Shown: positions 1 through 9,656 of the stretch, one piece after another
Layout: each line of letters begins with the position of its first letter
Numbering within the stretch: position 1 is the first letter of the stretch
Assembly (NCBI GenBank): GCA_030549205.1
Contig: JAUKTV010000005.1
Coordinates: forward strand, 992,001-1,056,000
Source: Apiosordaria backusii
Lineage: Eukaryota; Ascomycota; Sordariomycetes; Sordariales; Lasiosphaeriaceae
Length of the DNA stretch: 64,000 nt
Reading direction: 5' to 3'
Made by a program: the position numbers and the translations under genes
The notes under the pieces: model-generated
Seen by the model: the letters and a program-made list of their open reading frames with translations, nothing else
Databases searched by the model: none
Told to the model about the DNA's origin: nothing

Positions 1-471
1 ACAGCGAGAAAGTCATTGTTTGGGGACATGACCAGTTGGCGAATGTCTTCGGCAACCGGTGTTTTGATGATCTATGCGACAAAAGATTAGCTACATGGCT
101 GCGCTGGCAACATCGCGGCTAGCACGACTACTTACCCTGTACCCCTCGGGACCGGCATTTCCGTTGGCAGCCTCTTCATCATAGACCTCAAAGTCATTTG
201 GTTCCTTCTTGAAACGAACTCCTCCAGTCCGGGCCTGCTTCGTCTCCCAAGACTCCTTCAAGTCCACCAGATCGCCCCATCTTATCTGCTTCCCAACAGC
301 CACAAAAACCTCGGTTCCTCGACGCGCAATGGTTTTCCGGGGGCCTGGCTTCGGTTTCTTGCTGTATGCCAAAGAGGAACTTTTGGCCTCGTCATTGGAA
401 GGCTCAAAGAGCTTGTGACCTGGGCTGGGCTCATTGAGCCAGCTCGGCGCAAAGCTTTTGATTCTGGGCAT
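1..471 (-). CDS. NUP82: Nucleoporin NUP82-like protein, N-terminal part (truncated by window edge)
   Basis: Two exons are visible: 471-136 and 71-1, separated by a 64-nt intron (135-72, GTAAGT...ATAG), and the gene continues off the left edge. I chose the ATG at 471 because the conserved start MPRIKSFAPSWLNEP follows it directly. The next segment reads RRGTEVFVAVGKQIRWGDL, then after splicing EGYR-IIKTPVAEDIRQLVMSP, which looks like the beginning of a WD40 beta-propeller. This N-terminal pattern fits my recollection of fungal NUP82, the cytoplasmic-face nuclear-pore scaffold subunit that anchors the mRNA-export platform (NUP159/NSP1 partners in yeast). Only about 135 residues can be seen, so the propeller and the C-terminal coiled coil cannot be checked. 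It is divergently arranged with CBC2. The alternative is another WD40 protein of unknown role; gene-model confidence is higher than name confidence. Confidence 0.6.
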
Positions 472-886
472 TTTAGCCTGCGCAGGGCGTGGCTGAATCG
501 CGATGGCAAGCCGCTGTTGTGTAAAAACAAGTGAAAATCGATATGGTAGGCAGGGAAAACAGCTGGTCAGGCGTCTCGTTGATTGATCGGTGCCCAAAGT
601 ATACAACAAAAAAAGAAGCACGATTTGTTCGAGGGGCTGGAAGTGGAAGCTCTCAAAGGAGCTGCTGCTTCCTTAGCGCGTCGCTGGGTCTCGTCGCCCG
701 GCCAGCTTGCTAGCATTTGATTTTTTGGCAGGCACGTCGTCTTGGCAAGCCAATCCAAGCGCCATTGGTGGGACCCACCCCTGTCCATTGCACTGCAGCC
801 AGACCCACATTGAATTGAAAGTCGCTGGGATGCGACAGGACGAGAGTTGCGAGACGGCAACATTCAAGAAACAACCATCACCAAAC
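472..886. promoter_or_regulatory. Divergent NUP82/CBC2 intergenic region
   Basis: This 415-bp gap lies between the two start codons of genes reading outwards, so it should carry both promoters and 5' leaders. I see no clear TATA box or repeated element. Confidence 0.5.
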
Positions 887-1597
887 ATGTCCATCAAGAT
901 GAGAGGAGTGCGCGCCACAGTTGACCGACTCGACAGGCCGAGTGCCTACTTCAACAACAGCAGGGTGAGTTTCTTCTTTCCATTCCGATACCTACTTCCG
1001 CAAAGGCCAAATGTCTAACATGTGCCTTGTTCTTCACCACTGTACAGCACAAGCGAAGACGATTCGACAAGGACCAGCGTGATGGCGATGACGACGCAGG
1101 CATGCACCCCGAGCAACGAGAGGATGACGACCCGTTGAAAAATGCCACCACTCTCTATGTGGGCAACCTGCAAGTCCCCGTCTCTCGATGCGAAATCCGC
1201 GAGGTCACGAGGCTGACCCTTGTTTAGGTCCTTCTTCACTACCGAAGAGCAAGTATACGAGCTTTTCAGCAAATGCGGCGAAATCAAGCGACTTGTAATG
1301 GGGCTTGACAGATTCAACAAGACACCATGTGGTTTCTGCTTCGTTGAATATTACACACATCAGGATGCGCTGGACTGTATGAAATACATTGGGGGGACCA
1401 AGCTGGACGAGCGTATCATCAGGACAGATTTGGATCCCGGTTTTGAGGAGGGCCGTCAGTACGGTCGCGGTAAGTCGGGAGGACAAGTACGCGACGAATA
1501 CCGCGAAGACTACGATGAAGGACGGGGTGGCCTGGGTCGTGCCATTGCGCGAGAGCGTGACGGACGGGATTTTGTTGATGATGGGCGGTTGAGATAG
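887..1597 (+). CDS. CBC2: Nuclear cap-binding complex small subunit (CBP20)
   Basis: Three exons, 887-964, 1048-1169 and 1228-1597, give 189 residues. The protein binds the m7G cap of nuclear RNA together with the large subunit CBP80 and supports splicing and export. A single RNA-recognition motif spans about residues 60-140, with RNP2 LYVGNL at 62-67 and RNP1 CGFCFVEY at 101-108. Tyr21 (SAYF) and Tyr63 sit where the two cap-stacking tyrosines of CBP20 are expected (inference by alignment from memory). The C-terminus is rich in Arg, Gly and Asp, as usual. Intron 1 (965-1047) is GT-AG. Intron 2 (1170-1227) must be GC-AG: donor GCAAGT after AACCT, then acceptor TTTAG and G-TCC, restores the family sequence NLSFFTTEEQ; the nearest GT would break it. 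The start is the only ATG fitting the conserved N-terminus. Confidence 0.93.
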
Positions 1598-1883
1598 ATG
1601 GGCCAAGATTGTTGCTGGCGGCACTGGCCAGCTTTTGGGATTTGATACCCTGGAAAGGTCGAGAATGATTCTCGACGTGGAACAGATCTTTTAATTTATT
1701 ACCTACCTTTTAGACCACAGTATTGCTACCAGGTCGCGCATTTCGTCTGGTTCCTTTAGCAAAGTCAGGAAGAGTAGTTCAAATTACCACTCTTTCTCTA
1801 TCACATGCCATCGTAAACGCCGTTTATTTCGTTTGGTATAATACAGGATATACATGCCCAAGCATACGTCCATCGTCTCTCGT

Positions 1884-2337
1884 TTAATAACCAGGGGGGT
1901 TGAGTCTTTGCGACACGCGAGTCCACTTGGGGAGTTCTAGAGTCCACGTTAGCTACCAAACACAATGCTTACCCAAAAAACATCCGAATTCCACATACTA
2001 TGAATGCCCTTGCGGTATCTCTTCTCTTTGCGGTCGAAAATGGTGTACTTGTCCTTCGACAGCATCTCGGCCTCGGTCGGCATCTCCTCCTTCCATCTCT
2101 CCAGCGACTTCAATGTCTCGCCCTTCTTCGCCAGCGCTGTGCTCAGTGTCTCGACGACATTGTCAACGGCCTTTAGTCTCTGTCGTTGCCGGTACTTTTG
2201 CGTGGGGGAGAGGCGCCATGGGATCTTCCTGTCTTGTGTGTCAGCCCATTCTTCTGTATAGGTGAGCAGTGAAATGTCTGTACTTACCACAGAAGGCCTC
2301 CACTCAGGGAATTCGTCGCTCTGAAGGCACCAAACAT
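1884..2337 (-). CDS. MRPL31: Mitochondrial large ribosomal subunit protein MRPL31 (mL60)
   Basis: Three exons, 2337-2288, 2228-1999 and 1936-1884, encode 110 residues. It is a fungal mitoribosome 54S subunit protein acting in the mitochondrial matrix. The spliced N-terminus reads MFGAFRATNSLSGGLLW followed by KIPWRLSPTQKYRQRQRL, the core has EMPTEAEMLSKDKYTIFDRK, and the end is GIHKLPKWTRVSQRLNPPGY, which is the classic pattern of this family. Intron 1 is 2287-2229 (GTAAGT...ACAG) and intron 2 is 1998-1937 (GTATGT...CTAG). Reading through either intron disrupts the family sequence, so the three-exon model is well supported. It is divergent from TRS20 and convergent with CBC2. Confidence 0.93.
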
Positions 2338-2831
2338 ACTGACTGTGCTGCTGGGGGGTGGTGGATTGGAGGCTTGGACGTTCAATCACTCGGGACTTCG
2401 TCAAGGACTCTCAAACTCCAAAAAATCGCGGCTCATCAGCACTGGCAAGGCAGGCCAATCACTGGGCACGCCCCGTCGATTCACTTGTGGGGCACCCCGC
2501 GACCCACACACAGCTGGAGCCCGCCCGCCTTGCAGCGCTAGCGCCACAACCTCTGGGATGGGTGACCTCCTGTTGCAGCTGTCCATAAATGCAGTGAAGC
2601 TATCTTGAACATCTACGATCTACACGACGCCCGACGACACCCAGTCCTGAACCGGAGAATAATGAAGACTATCGACTCCGACTGAACAATTTGCATTCCC
2701 ATTATCAACCATCTCAAACTCTACTAGAAGAGACAGCCAGGCGCAACCACCAATTCCACCGCCTTAGACCTCTATCCCGCGATACCTCCCCCTTCTTTGT
2801 CCCCCTCCCTCCCCCCAACAACGCCCAAAAA
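2338..2831. promoter_or_regulatory. Divergent MRPL31/TRS20 promoter region
   Basis: This 494-bp stretch separates the two start codons. The part next to TRS20 (about 2690-2831) is strongly pyrimidine-rich, as is usual for fungal 5' leaders. Nothing else stands out. Confidence 0.5.
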
Positions 2832-3362
2832 ATGTCCTACTACTTCGCCATAATCTCCCCCCTCGACACCCCCCTCTTCGAGCACGAGTTCGGCACCTCC
2901 AAATCCGGCGGCGACGGCCAGCCCCGCTTCACCGACCAAGCCCGCCACCTCAACCAGTTCATCCTCCACTCCTCCCTCGACATCGTCGAGGAGCTCCAGT
3001 GGACCAACGGCCAGCTCTACCTCAAAGTCATCGACAAGTTTTTTCAGAATTACATCTCCGCCTTTGTCACGGCCTCCAACGTGAAATTCCTCCTTCTCCA
3101 CCAGCCCACCACCTCGGTCCCTGGCGCCGCCGCCGCGCCAAACACCGCTACTGCGGCAGCTTCGTCAAGAGTGAATTCGACATCGGTGGGGGCGAACCCG
3201 ACGAGCCCGCAGACGGAAGAGGCGATCAAGAACTTTATGAATGAAGCCTACGAGAATTATGTAAAGGCTATCATGTCCCCGTTTTACAAGGCGCCCAATA
3301 TGGAGATTAGGAGTCTGGTTTTCAGGCAGAGGGTCGCGGCCGCGGGGAGGAAGTATCTTTGA
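2832..3362 (+). CDS. TRS20: TRAPP complex subunit TRS20 (sedlin, TRAPPC2)
   Basis: A single exon of 176 residues. Sedlin-family subunits belong to the core of the TRAPP tethering complexes, which act as guanine-nucleotide exchange machines for Rab1/Ypt1 at ER-Golgi membranes. The longin-type N-terminus MSYYFAIISPLDTPLFEHEF is diagnostic, followed by LNQFILHSSLDIVEE and, near the end, NFMNEAYENYVKAIMSPFY and RSLVFRQRV. A low-complexity Ala/Ser/Thr insertion (about residues 100-135) lengthens the protein relative to the roughly 140 residues of animal sedlin; such loop insertions occur in fungal homologues. The frame is open upstream of 2832 without another ATG, and the family start fits this ATG exactly. 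Confidence 0.92.
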   Translation: MSYYFAIISPLDTPLFEHEFGTSKSGGDGQPRFTDQARHLNQFILHSSLDIVEELQWTNGQLYLKVIDKFFQNYISAFVTASNVKFLLLHQPTTSVPGAAAAPNTATAAASSRVNSTSVGANPTSPQTEEAIKNFMNEAYENYVKAIMSPFYKAPNMEIRSLVFRQRVAAAGRKYL

Positions 3363-3745
3363 TTATCGTACACAGTGGGAATGGAGAGGTCACGCGTTTG
3401 GTTGTTGTAGAACACGAGTTAGATACCCCCAAAACACCATTAATAATGTTCAGGTTCATGTCACACGCCACATCACGTCAAGAGGCACGGTCAAAGTGAG
3501 GTATTATGTTCATTTGTCTTGCTTGGTATTGCATTCATTCATCGCCATGAATGTTGATGGTTTGCTATTCCCTGTGCTAACCCCAACCATTCCCCGAAAA
3601 TTCCATAAAACGCCAGCCCTGAACAAAAACAAAGGCCTTCCCTGAGTTTGGTTGTTGTGTCCATCATGCCAAATATGTAAAAACCGACCGCGAAAAGAAA
3701 ACACGCTTGATTCCCCGACACCAATGTGACTTGAGCGCGAGATGC
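3363..3745. other. Convergent TRS20/H4 3' region
   Basis: This 383-bp gap lies between two stop codons facing each other and should hold both 3' UTRs. I see no gene in it. Confidence 0.5.
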
Positions 3746-4417
3746 TTAACCACCGAAACCGTAGAGGGTGCGGCCCTGGCGCTTGAGGGCGTAGACAACG
3801 TCAAGGGAGGTGACGGTCTTGCGCTTGGCGTGCTCAGTGTAGGTGACGGCGTCGCGGATGACACCCTCGAGGAAGGACTTGAGGACGCCGCGGGTCTCCT
3901 CGTAGATCACTAGGGACCATGTTAGTATGATGATCGATAGCGAGAAGGGGGTTGAAGAAGACATACTGGCAGAGATACGCTTGACACCACCACGACGAGC
4001 GAGACGGCGGATAGCGGGCTTGGTAATACCCTGAATGTTGTCACGGAGAATCTTTCTGTGGCGCTTGGCACCGCCCTTGCCGAGACCCTTGCCACCCTTT
4101 CCACCTGTTGAATTGGTTGGTTAGTATGTGTATGATGAATGATGCTTGATGACAAGGATAGCAATAATGATGTAGTCGACGACGACAACGACGATGAGAA
4201 GGCTTGGTGGCCTTGGTAGGCAAGGTGGTGGTGGTAGACGCGTTGCGTGGTGTGGCAGACGCGTTACCCCACCTCCACCACCAAGCCGATCCGATCGCAT
4301 CACCAACCACTACCACCATGACCAAAAGACTGCAGCAGCGATGGCGAGGACGACGACAAGAATCATCAAGCCCGAAAAAACAAAACAGTCAAAAGAGGAT
4401 AACTTACGGCCAGTCAT
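3746..4417 (-). CDS. Histone H4
   Basis: Three exons, 4417-4408 (only 10 nt: ATG ACT GGC C), 4104-3967 and 3909-3746, give exactly 103 codons, the standard H4 length. The product opens MTGRGKGGKGLGKGGAKRH and ends ALKRQGRTLYGFGG, with the unmistakable core NIQGITKPAIRRLARRGGVK. It forms the nucleosome core with H3. Intron 1 (4407-4105, 303 nt) is long for this locus, and intron 2 (3966-3910) is 57 nt. Having introns in H4 is normal for filamentous ascomycetes. No H3 gene lies next to it, so this is probably the second, solitary H4 copy rather than the one paired with H3 (inference from the usual fungal layout). Confidence 0.98.
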
Positions 4418-5699
4418 CTTGATGATGTTGTTAAGAGTAGATGGGAGATGTGTTGTGTTGATGGAAAAGTCGAGTGATGGATGGACGACAGTGACAACGA
4501 TTGATGGATGAAGTAGCAGAAAAGTAGAAGTTGGGAATGGAGAGATGGGCAGGGCCTGAATAAATACAGTGGGCAGTTGCAAAAAGGCAGGCAGCGGGGG
4601 AGCCTGGAATCAGTGAATCACTTGGAACAATCAGACAATCAGACTCCAAAAAAGGGCACTAATCCTTTTTAGGCGGGGCGACCGGGGCGGGTGGTTGTGC
4701 CGATTTTTTAATTGTTACGGAAAATGCCCATTTTTGACTTGCAAAACCCAGCCGTGAATTGGCGGCGCAATCGCTGCCAGAAAAATGCGCGCTTGTGATC
4801 CCAACTTTGTTTGTGCTGGGTCTGGGGGCGGCCAACGCGTTTTGGAGTCAAAAATGGTCCGTGCGTCCTCTTTTTCCCCTGAATCAGCACGATCAGCCAG
4901 AAATCAATGCAGCATTGGTCCGTGCATGATTGCTCCCATTTTCTGGAATTCCCTTTTTTGGATCCAACAAAAAACGCGACTGAGGGGACGAGGGAGAAAG
5001 AGGAGAGGAAGCGTGGAAGAGGGGAGGCAGCTGCGTATTTGTATTTTCTGCATGACCTTCATCAGCTCCATTTCTGTGAGGTAACACTTGATCTAATCAG
5101 CCAGCTTGACTCCTCAATCAGAGCTCTCACTTTGAGGTACCAGAGTACCTTCATCCAGCTCATTCACGTATCATCACATCACGAAAGGACCTCAGATAGA
5201 ACATATGTTGGTTGCCATCTTCAAACTGACAGTCAGGTCAGCCAACCCAATGCCTGTATTATGATCCATTTTGTACACCCTGCCCTTTCTACTGCCCATT
5301 TCCCAGTTCGCCCTCCCATGTTGTGTGTGTTGTTGTGTGTTGTGTGGTTGATGTCCGCCGACACCATCCTATACATGTCGGTCAATGCGATGCTGAGCTA
5401 CTCATACAAAAACCAAAGGCCCAGCCTGCCCTGGGAATCACACCTTATGCTCGCCAGAAACGCCATTGCCATGCAAAACAATGCCGACCTGCTGTGATGA
5501 AGAAAGAAAAAAACGATGCCTTCTCAGCGGCAGCTCCTCCCCTCGCAATCATTCACCTGCCTCCTGTTTCCCGGAGCTAGCTCCAGTGTACCTCCACCCG
5601 TAGATGATGTGGGCTGGATGCTCAAATCCATCCATATTTTGTCTGAGCCGTAGGAATGAAAAACTCCATCTTCCAACGTCATCATAAAACTCATGAGCA
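4418..5699. other. H4 upstream region and CDC27 3' flank
   Basis: This 1.28-kb stretch upstream of H4 meets the 3' side of CDC27. A TATA-like TATTTATT (minus strand, 4566-4559) lies about 145 nt before the H4 ATG and is a plausible core promoter. The remainder has short chance frames with no recognisable protein. Confidence 0.4.
4559..4566 (-). promoter_or_regulatory. Possible TATA box of histone H4
   Basis: The minus strand reads TATTTATT about 145 nt upstream of the H4 start. Fungal histone genes often have TATA elements. The assignment rests on sequence and position only. Confidence 0.35.
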
Positions 5700-8222
5700 T
5701 CAATGCACCATGGAATCATCTAGGCAATCATCTTCCTCCAGGGCTTCAATTTCCTGTTTGATTTGGGAACTCGCCTGAATCAACGTATTAGCTTGCCTTC
5801 TCCCAAAGACCATCAAACTGGAGAAGCTTACCTTGGGATCCAAGCTCAGGGCAATAGTGAAGTGGCGCACAGCCAACTTCTTGTCTCCGAGTAATTTGGA
5901 CAGTTTGCCGAGCAAGAAATGTACCTGTGCCTTGTCGGGCGCGAGGTCTCGCAAAACCAGAAGCTCTTGTTGCGCTTCCTCGAACTGACCAGTCGCCATC
6001 AAAGCCCGGGCTTTCTTGTGTCGGATTTCAGGTGCCCGCGGCGCCAGCTCGACGGCTCGGGAAAAGTAAGGAAGCGCCTGGCCGATCTGCTTCTGTCGTT
6101 GCAGCACAGTTCCTACGCAACAGATCAAGACAGCGTGGTCTGGATGAATCACCAGAGCCGCTTTGTAATGGCTCAGCGCCTTGTCCCAGTTACCCAGCTT
6201 TTCAAACACCTTTCCAATTCCGTAGTAAGCGTTGTAGTGCCGCTTGTCGGCCGAAATGGCCTGTCGATATGCCGTGAGGGCCTTGTCATATTCCTCGTTT
6301 TCTACGTGTTCATGACCTTGTAGTGTGTACGCGTAGGCAAATTTGGGGTGTAATTGGATCGCGCGCTTGAAGCAGCGGAGGGCCTGCTCGTGATCGCAGG
6401 CAAGAGACCACGCGTTGCCCAGCGCGCACCAGGCATAGGGCGAGTCCCATACAGCATCGACGAGTTCGTGCGCCAGAAACGAGAGATCAGTCTCCTTCCT
6501 GAGGTGCCAAAGGATGGTGGAGTAGACCTCCATGTCCTCGTGGCGTGTCGGGGCCAGCATTCGGAGGCGTCTGAATAGCTTTTCGGCTTCAGCATAGTTC
6601 GCCTGCTCGTATTGCGCCCTACCCATCCGGGCCAACACCCATGGGGTATCTTGGTGGCTGCGAGGGAGCGACAAAAACGCCGCCAACGCCTCTTTGCAGC
6701 GAAATTGTGTCGAGAGGAGGTATCCAGTTGCCATCTTTTTCAAGAGCTCTAGAATCCATCTCAATGCTTCATCGATCTTGACAGGCTCCGGTTCAGCGAT
6801 GGCCATTTTGGGTGGTGGCGCTTGCATGATGGGGGGCGGTTCCTTAAACCGCGGAGCTTCGGCCTGATCAATTTCCATACCATTTTCCTCCATAGGCTTC
6901 CGGTTGCCACTAACAACTCTGCCGACTACGGCTGCGCCCGGCCCTGGGCGGCCAATTCTCGAAATCGGGGGCCTAGCCTTCTTCAGTTCTCGGGTGGCAG
7001 TCGCTCCCAGCGCCCCGGCACCAACATTCACCCTTGACACTGGTGCCCTGGGTAGCACATTCAGTCTCGCACTCCTCCTTGGCTCCTCGCCATTGGCTGG
7101 ACGTGGCTGTACTGGATGCCCTGATGCTGTGCGTTTCCTATCGGTTATTGACGAATTCGTGGTGGGTTTCGTCCAAACGTCTGCTGACGGATCCATTGCT
7201 TGTTCTTGTGTCCTTTCTCTTCTCTTTGAGCCTAACCGATAACCGGTAGGTCTTGGTGGGGGGTCAAAGATGCCAGATTCTGCCGTTTGGGCACCGCGTG
7301 TTCGGCGACCTGGTGCCTGTGGCGGTTCTGGCGGGTGTCCTAGTCGTGATGCCTGGGGTTCAGGAGCAGCAACAGGCGCGGGTCCGGTTGAGGTTTCCAT
7401 TCCGTCTGACCCACTCTTGCTTCCTTGACTGCCATTATATCTCGAGTGAGTCGCAGCAAACTTGGACATGAGATCGTTTTGGGCAGGCTCTGTGAAAAAA
7501 ACATCCTTTCTCGAGGCATCCATTTGGAATGCCGGAGCACGGGGCCCATCAAATGGATCACCCTCGCTAGCTGCTTGTATGCCGGTCTTTCTTTGAAGAG
7601 GTTCGGGAGGGCCACCGCTCGATTCGCATGTCGTTGTCCCGGTTTCCGTGTCGAAATTTCGCGCAAACGACTCATTAAGCTTGAAGACGTTTGGTATTCT
7701 GACGTTGACCCCCATATCGCAAAGCGCAATGAAGGCGTCCCACATCAAAGGGTTGGCTTTTAACGCATCCTCAAAACATGGCACCGCCTTCTTCTTGTCG
7801 TCCAATGCTCGGTATAATTTCCCCAACAGACAGCTGCATGCTGCGGCATCGGGATATGGTGCCCTCGAGGAAGCGCTGTGTTTCCCGATGCTGCATTTAG
7901 TAGCCCACAGGGCCCTTGCCTTCTCCAGAGCCGTGATTCCATCTTTGTATTTTTCCAAGTCAAAACAGGCCTGTGCAAATATAAAAGCACAGCCCAAGTG
8001 TACACCTCGGTAGCCTGGAGGTTTGCTGATTTCGTATGCTGATCTGGAATCGCCAAGTCGGAAATGACAAAGGGACAGGAGATAGGCAGACTCGGAGGAG
8101 CGTGGATCGTAGGCATGTAACCGTTCGGCAAAGAAGATGGCGCTGTCGTAGGCAAAGTTGTCAAGGTGATAATAAACTGTTTGCCTCAGCAGTGCGGCGA
8201 CCGTGGCGCTATTCGGTGCCAT
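5700..8222 (-). CDS. CDC27: Anaphase-promoting complex subunit 3 (CDC27/BimA/Nuc2)
   Basis: Exons 8222-5832 and 5774-5700 encode 821 residues. CDC27 is a TPR scaffold of the APC/C ubiquitin ligase that binds activators and drives mitotic cyclin and securin destruction. The N-terminal TPR block (about residues 5-185) starts LLRQTVYYHLDNFAYDSAIF. It is followed by a Pro/Ser/Arg-rich disordered region of roughly 300 residues, then a C-terminal TPR array (about 490-800) with signatures such as SPYAWCALGNAWSLACDHEQ and DKRHYNAYYGIGKVFEKLGN. I start at the ATG giving MAPNSATV; the frame is open further upstream only through a non-ATG codon. The last intron (5831-5775, GTAAGC...TCAG) is 57 nt and has no in-frame stop, so a retained form would only add 19 residues. 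Confidence 0.93.
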   Translation of the reverse strand: MAPNSATVAALLRQTVYYHLDNFAYDSAIFFAERLHAYDPRSSESAYLLSLCHFRLGDSRSAYEISKPPGYRGVHLGCAFIFAQACFDLEKYKDGITALEKARALWATKCSIGKHSASSRAPYPDAAACSCLLGKLYRALDDKKKAVPCFEDALKANPLMWDAFIALCDMGVNVRIPNVFKLNESFARNFDTETGTTTCESSGGPPEPLQRKTGIQAASEGDPFDGPRAPAFQMDASRKDVFFTEPAQNDLMSKFAATHSRYNGSQGSKSGSDGMETSTGPAPVAAPEPQASRLGHPPEPPQAPGRRTRGAQTAESGIFDPPPRPTGYRLGSKRRERTQEQAMDPSADVWTKPTTNSSITDRKRTASGHPVQPRPANGEEPRRSARLNVLPRAPVSRVNVGAGALGATATRELKKARPPISRIGRPGPGAAVVGRVVSGNRKPMEENGMEIDQAEAPRFKEPPPIMQAPPPKMAIAEPEPVKIDEALRWILELLKKMATGYLLSTQFRCKEALAAFLSLPRSHQDTPWVLARMGRAQYEQANYAEAEKLFRRLRMLAPTRHEDMEVYSTILWHLRKETDLSFLAHELVDAVWDSPYAWCALGNAWSLACDHEQALRCFKRAIQLHPKFAYAYTLQGHEHVENEEYDKALTAYRQAISADKRHYNAYYGIGKVFEKLGNWDKALSHYKAALVIHPDHAVLICCVGTVLQRQKQIGQALPYFSRAVELAPRAPEIRHKKARALMATGQFEEAQQELLVLRDLAPDKAQVHFLLGKLSKLLGDKKLAVRHFTIALSLDPKVSFSSLMVFGRRQANTLIQASSQIKQEIEALEEDDCLDDSMVH

Positions 8223-9656
8223 CGTGTGAGGGATCAGAGACGCCAAATAGGGGTTGCGACCTGGTATGATTGAGAGATGCTATCGACGATGTTGATCCAT
8301 GGAATCGCAAGAACCGACGCTATTCTTCGTCGATGCACACTCAGAGAATGAAGCAGTCCTAGTCGGGTGGTGAGAACAAGAAGTCGGCCGTAAACGTAGT
8401 TTGGGGGGTGGGCGACAAAGAATCTTGGGAGGAGGGGTGTGTTTTGATGGACGGTAGGGAGGGCAGCGTCGGAAAGAGATGGTCGATGCAGCTGTTGTGA
8501 TGAAGAAAAAGATTATTGGCCTCTTAATAGTATCGCGACAGATAATCGAATACCTGATGCCGAGCCAAAAGAGGGTCGCCAGCTACGCGGGGTGCCGAAG
8601 TGTGGTGATGGCGACGCAAAGCAATGAAAAAAAACAAGGCAACAATGGCGGACCCGCAAGACACAGCGCGCTGGGTTTGTCGTCAAATTCTACCGGGACT
8701 TGGGAGCATGGCTTCCCAAAACGTAAACGGAAGGCGTCGCTAAGAGAGATGAAGAGCTGTTTGTCGTCATCCAGCGCATCCAGCCCCAAGCTGGTCTCCT
8801 CAAACCGTGCTCGTGAACCCGAGGGAAGCATCAAAAGACAGAATGGGGTCTCGCGATGTTGTGGTGGGCGCGGCAACCAGCCCTTCATTGGCTACGCGCC
8901 ACCAGCCTGCCAGCCTGCCAGCGGTTGGGACCTGCCTGGCAACCCAACCTTTCCTGTGGGATTTCTAGCCACCCGCGCCCAGCCACAGCATAACCGCCAT
9001 GTCGTCTGCGCATTCCCAACCTCTCTCTTCTCCACGCAGCATGCAAATGAAATTGTCAAATGCAAGCTAGATGATGACATGCCAATTGGTTCTCTCTTAT
9101 GATTCTTCATGCATGTGCCAGAAGTCCCGGAAGAATTGCACAGCTGGCTGTGATTCTGGCTATCATACTTCAAGATCGTGTGCAGGGTTCACTAATTAGG
9201 TACCTAGCCACAGTGATGCCGTCATAGGTCCCTGAAAATGCTGTGTATTCGATGGTGGTTCCTAACGTTCAAATCGACGCCTTTTGGTCGGACAGTTTCC
9301 GTGGAAAAGAGGCTCCGAATTGTCATAATGGGGCCTTCATTGCCACCAAGAGAATTGATACATTTGATTGCAGCCCGAAGTTATCATTCCCAAAAGAACT
9401 ATGCTGCAAAGTGTTTCTGCAAAATCAAGCCACCGGTTTTGTGGGTCCATTCAGGGGCCCCGCAATCGGCCACGAATGGCATTAGCTCCAAGGTAGCTTA
9501 AACTCACTTCAACATCTTTCATCAACCGTCAACAATATCTCACCACATCTCACCACATCTCACCACATCTCACCACATCTCACCACATCTCACCACATCT
9601 CACCACGTTCCACCGCCAATTCAACCACCGGGCATCGATTACCATACCATCTCACA
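8223..9656. other. CDC27/SND2 divergent intergenic region
   Basis: This is a 1.43-kb region between divergent genes. Its only conspicuous element is the 10-bp tandem repeat at 9541-9606. Reading frames of up to about 200 codons occur (8479-9102) but show no recognisable or protein-like pattern. Confidence 0.5.
9541..9606 (+). repeat. 10-bp tandem repeat (CACCACATCT)6 in the SND2 leader
   Basis: Six perfect copies of CACCACATCT run from 9541 to 9600, with a partial seventh (CACCAC) and a degenerate copy just before. It ends 50 nt upstream of the SND2 ATG, so it probably lies in the promoter or 5' UTR. Confidence 0.95.

Noticed and set aside
4907..5497. 196-codon frame upstream of histone H4
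   Set aside because: The composition is non-protein-like, no conserved motif is present, and it overlaps the likely H4 promoter and CDC27 flank.
8479..9102. 207-codon frame between CDC27 and SND2
   Set aside because: No recognisable motif, atypical composition, and it lies in a divergent promoter region.
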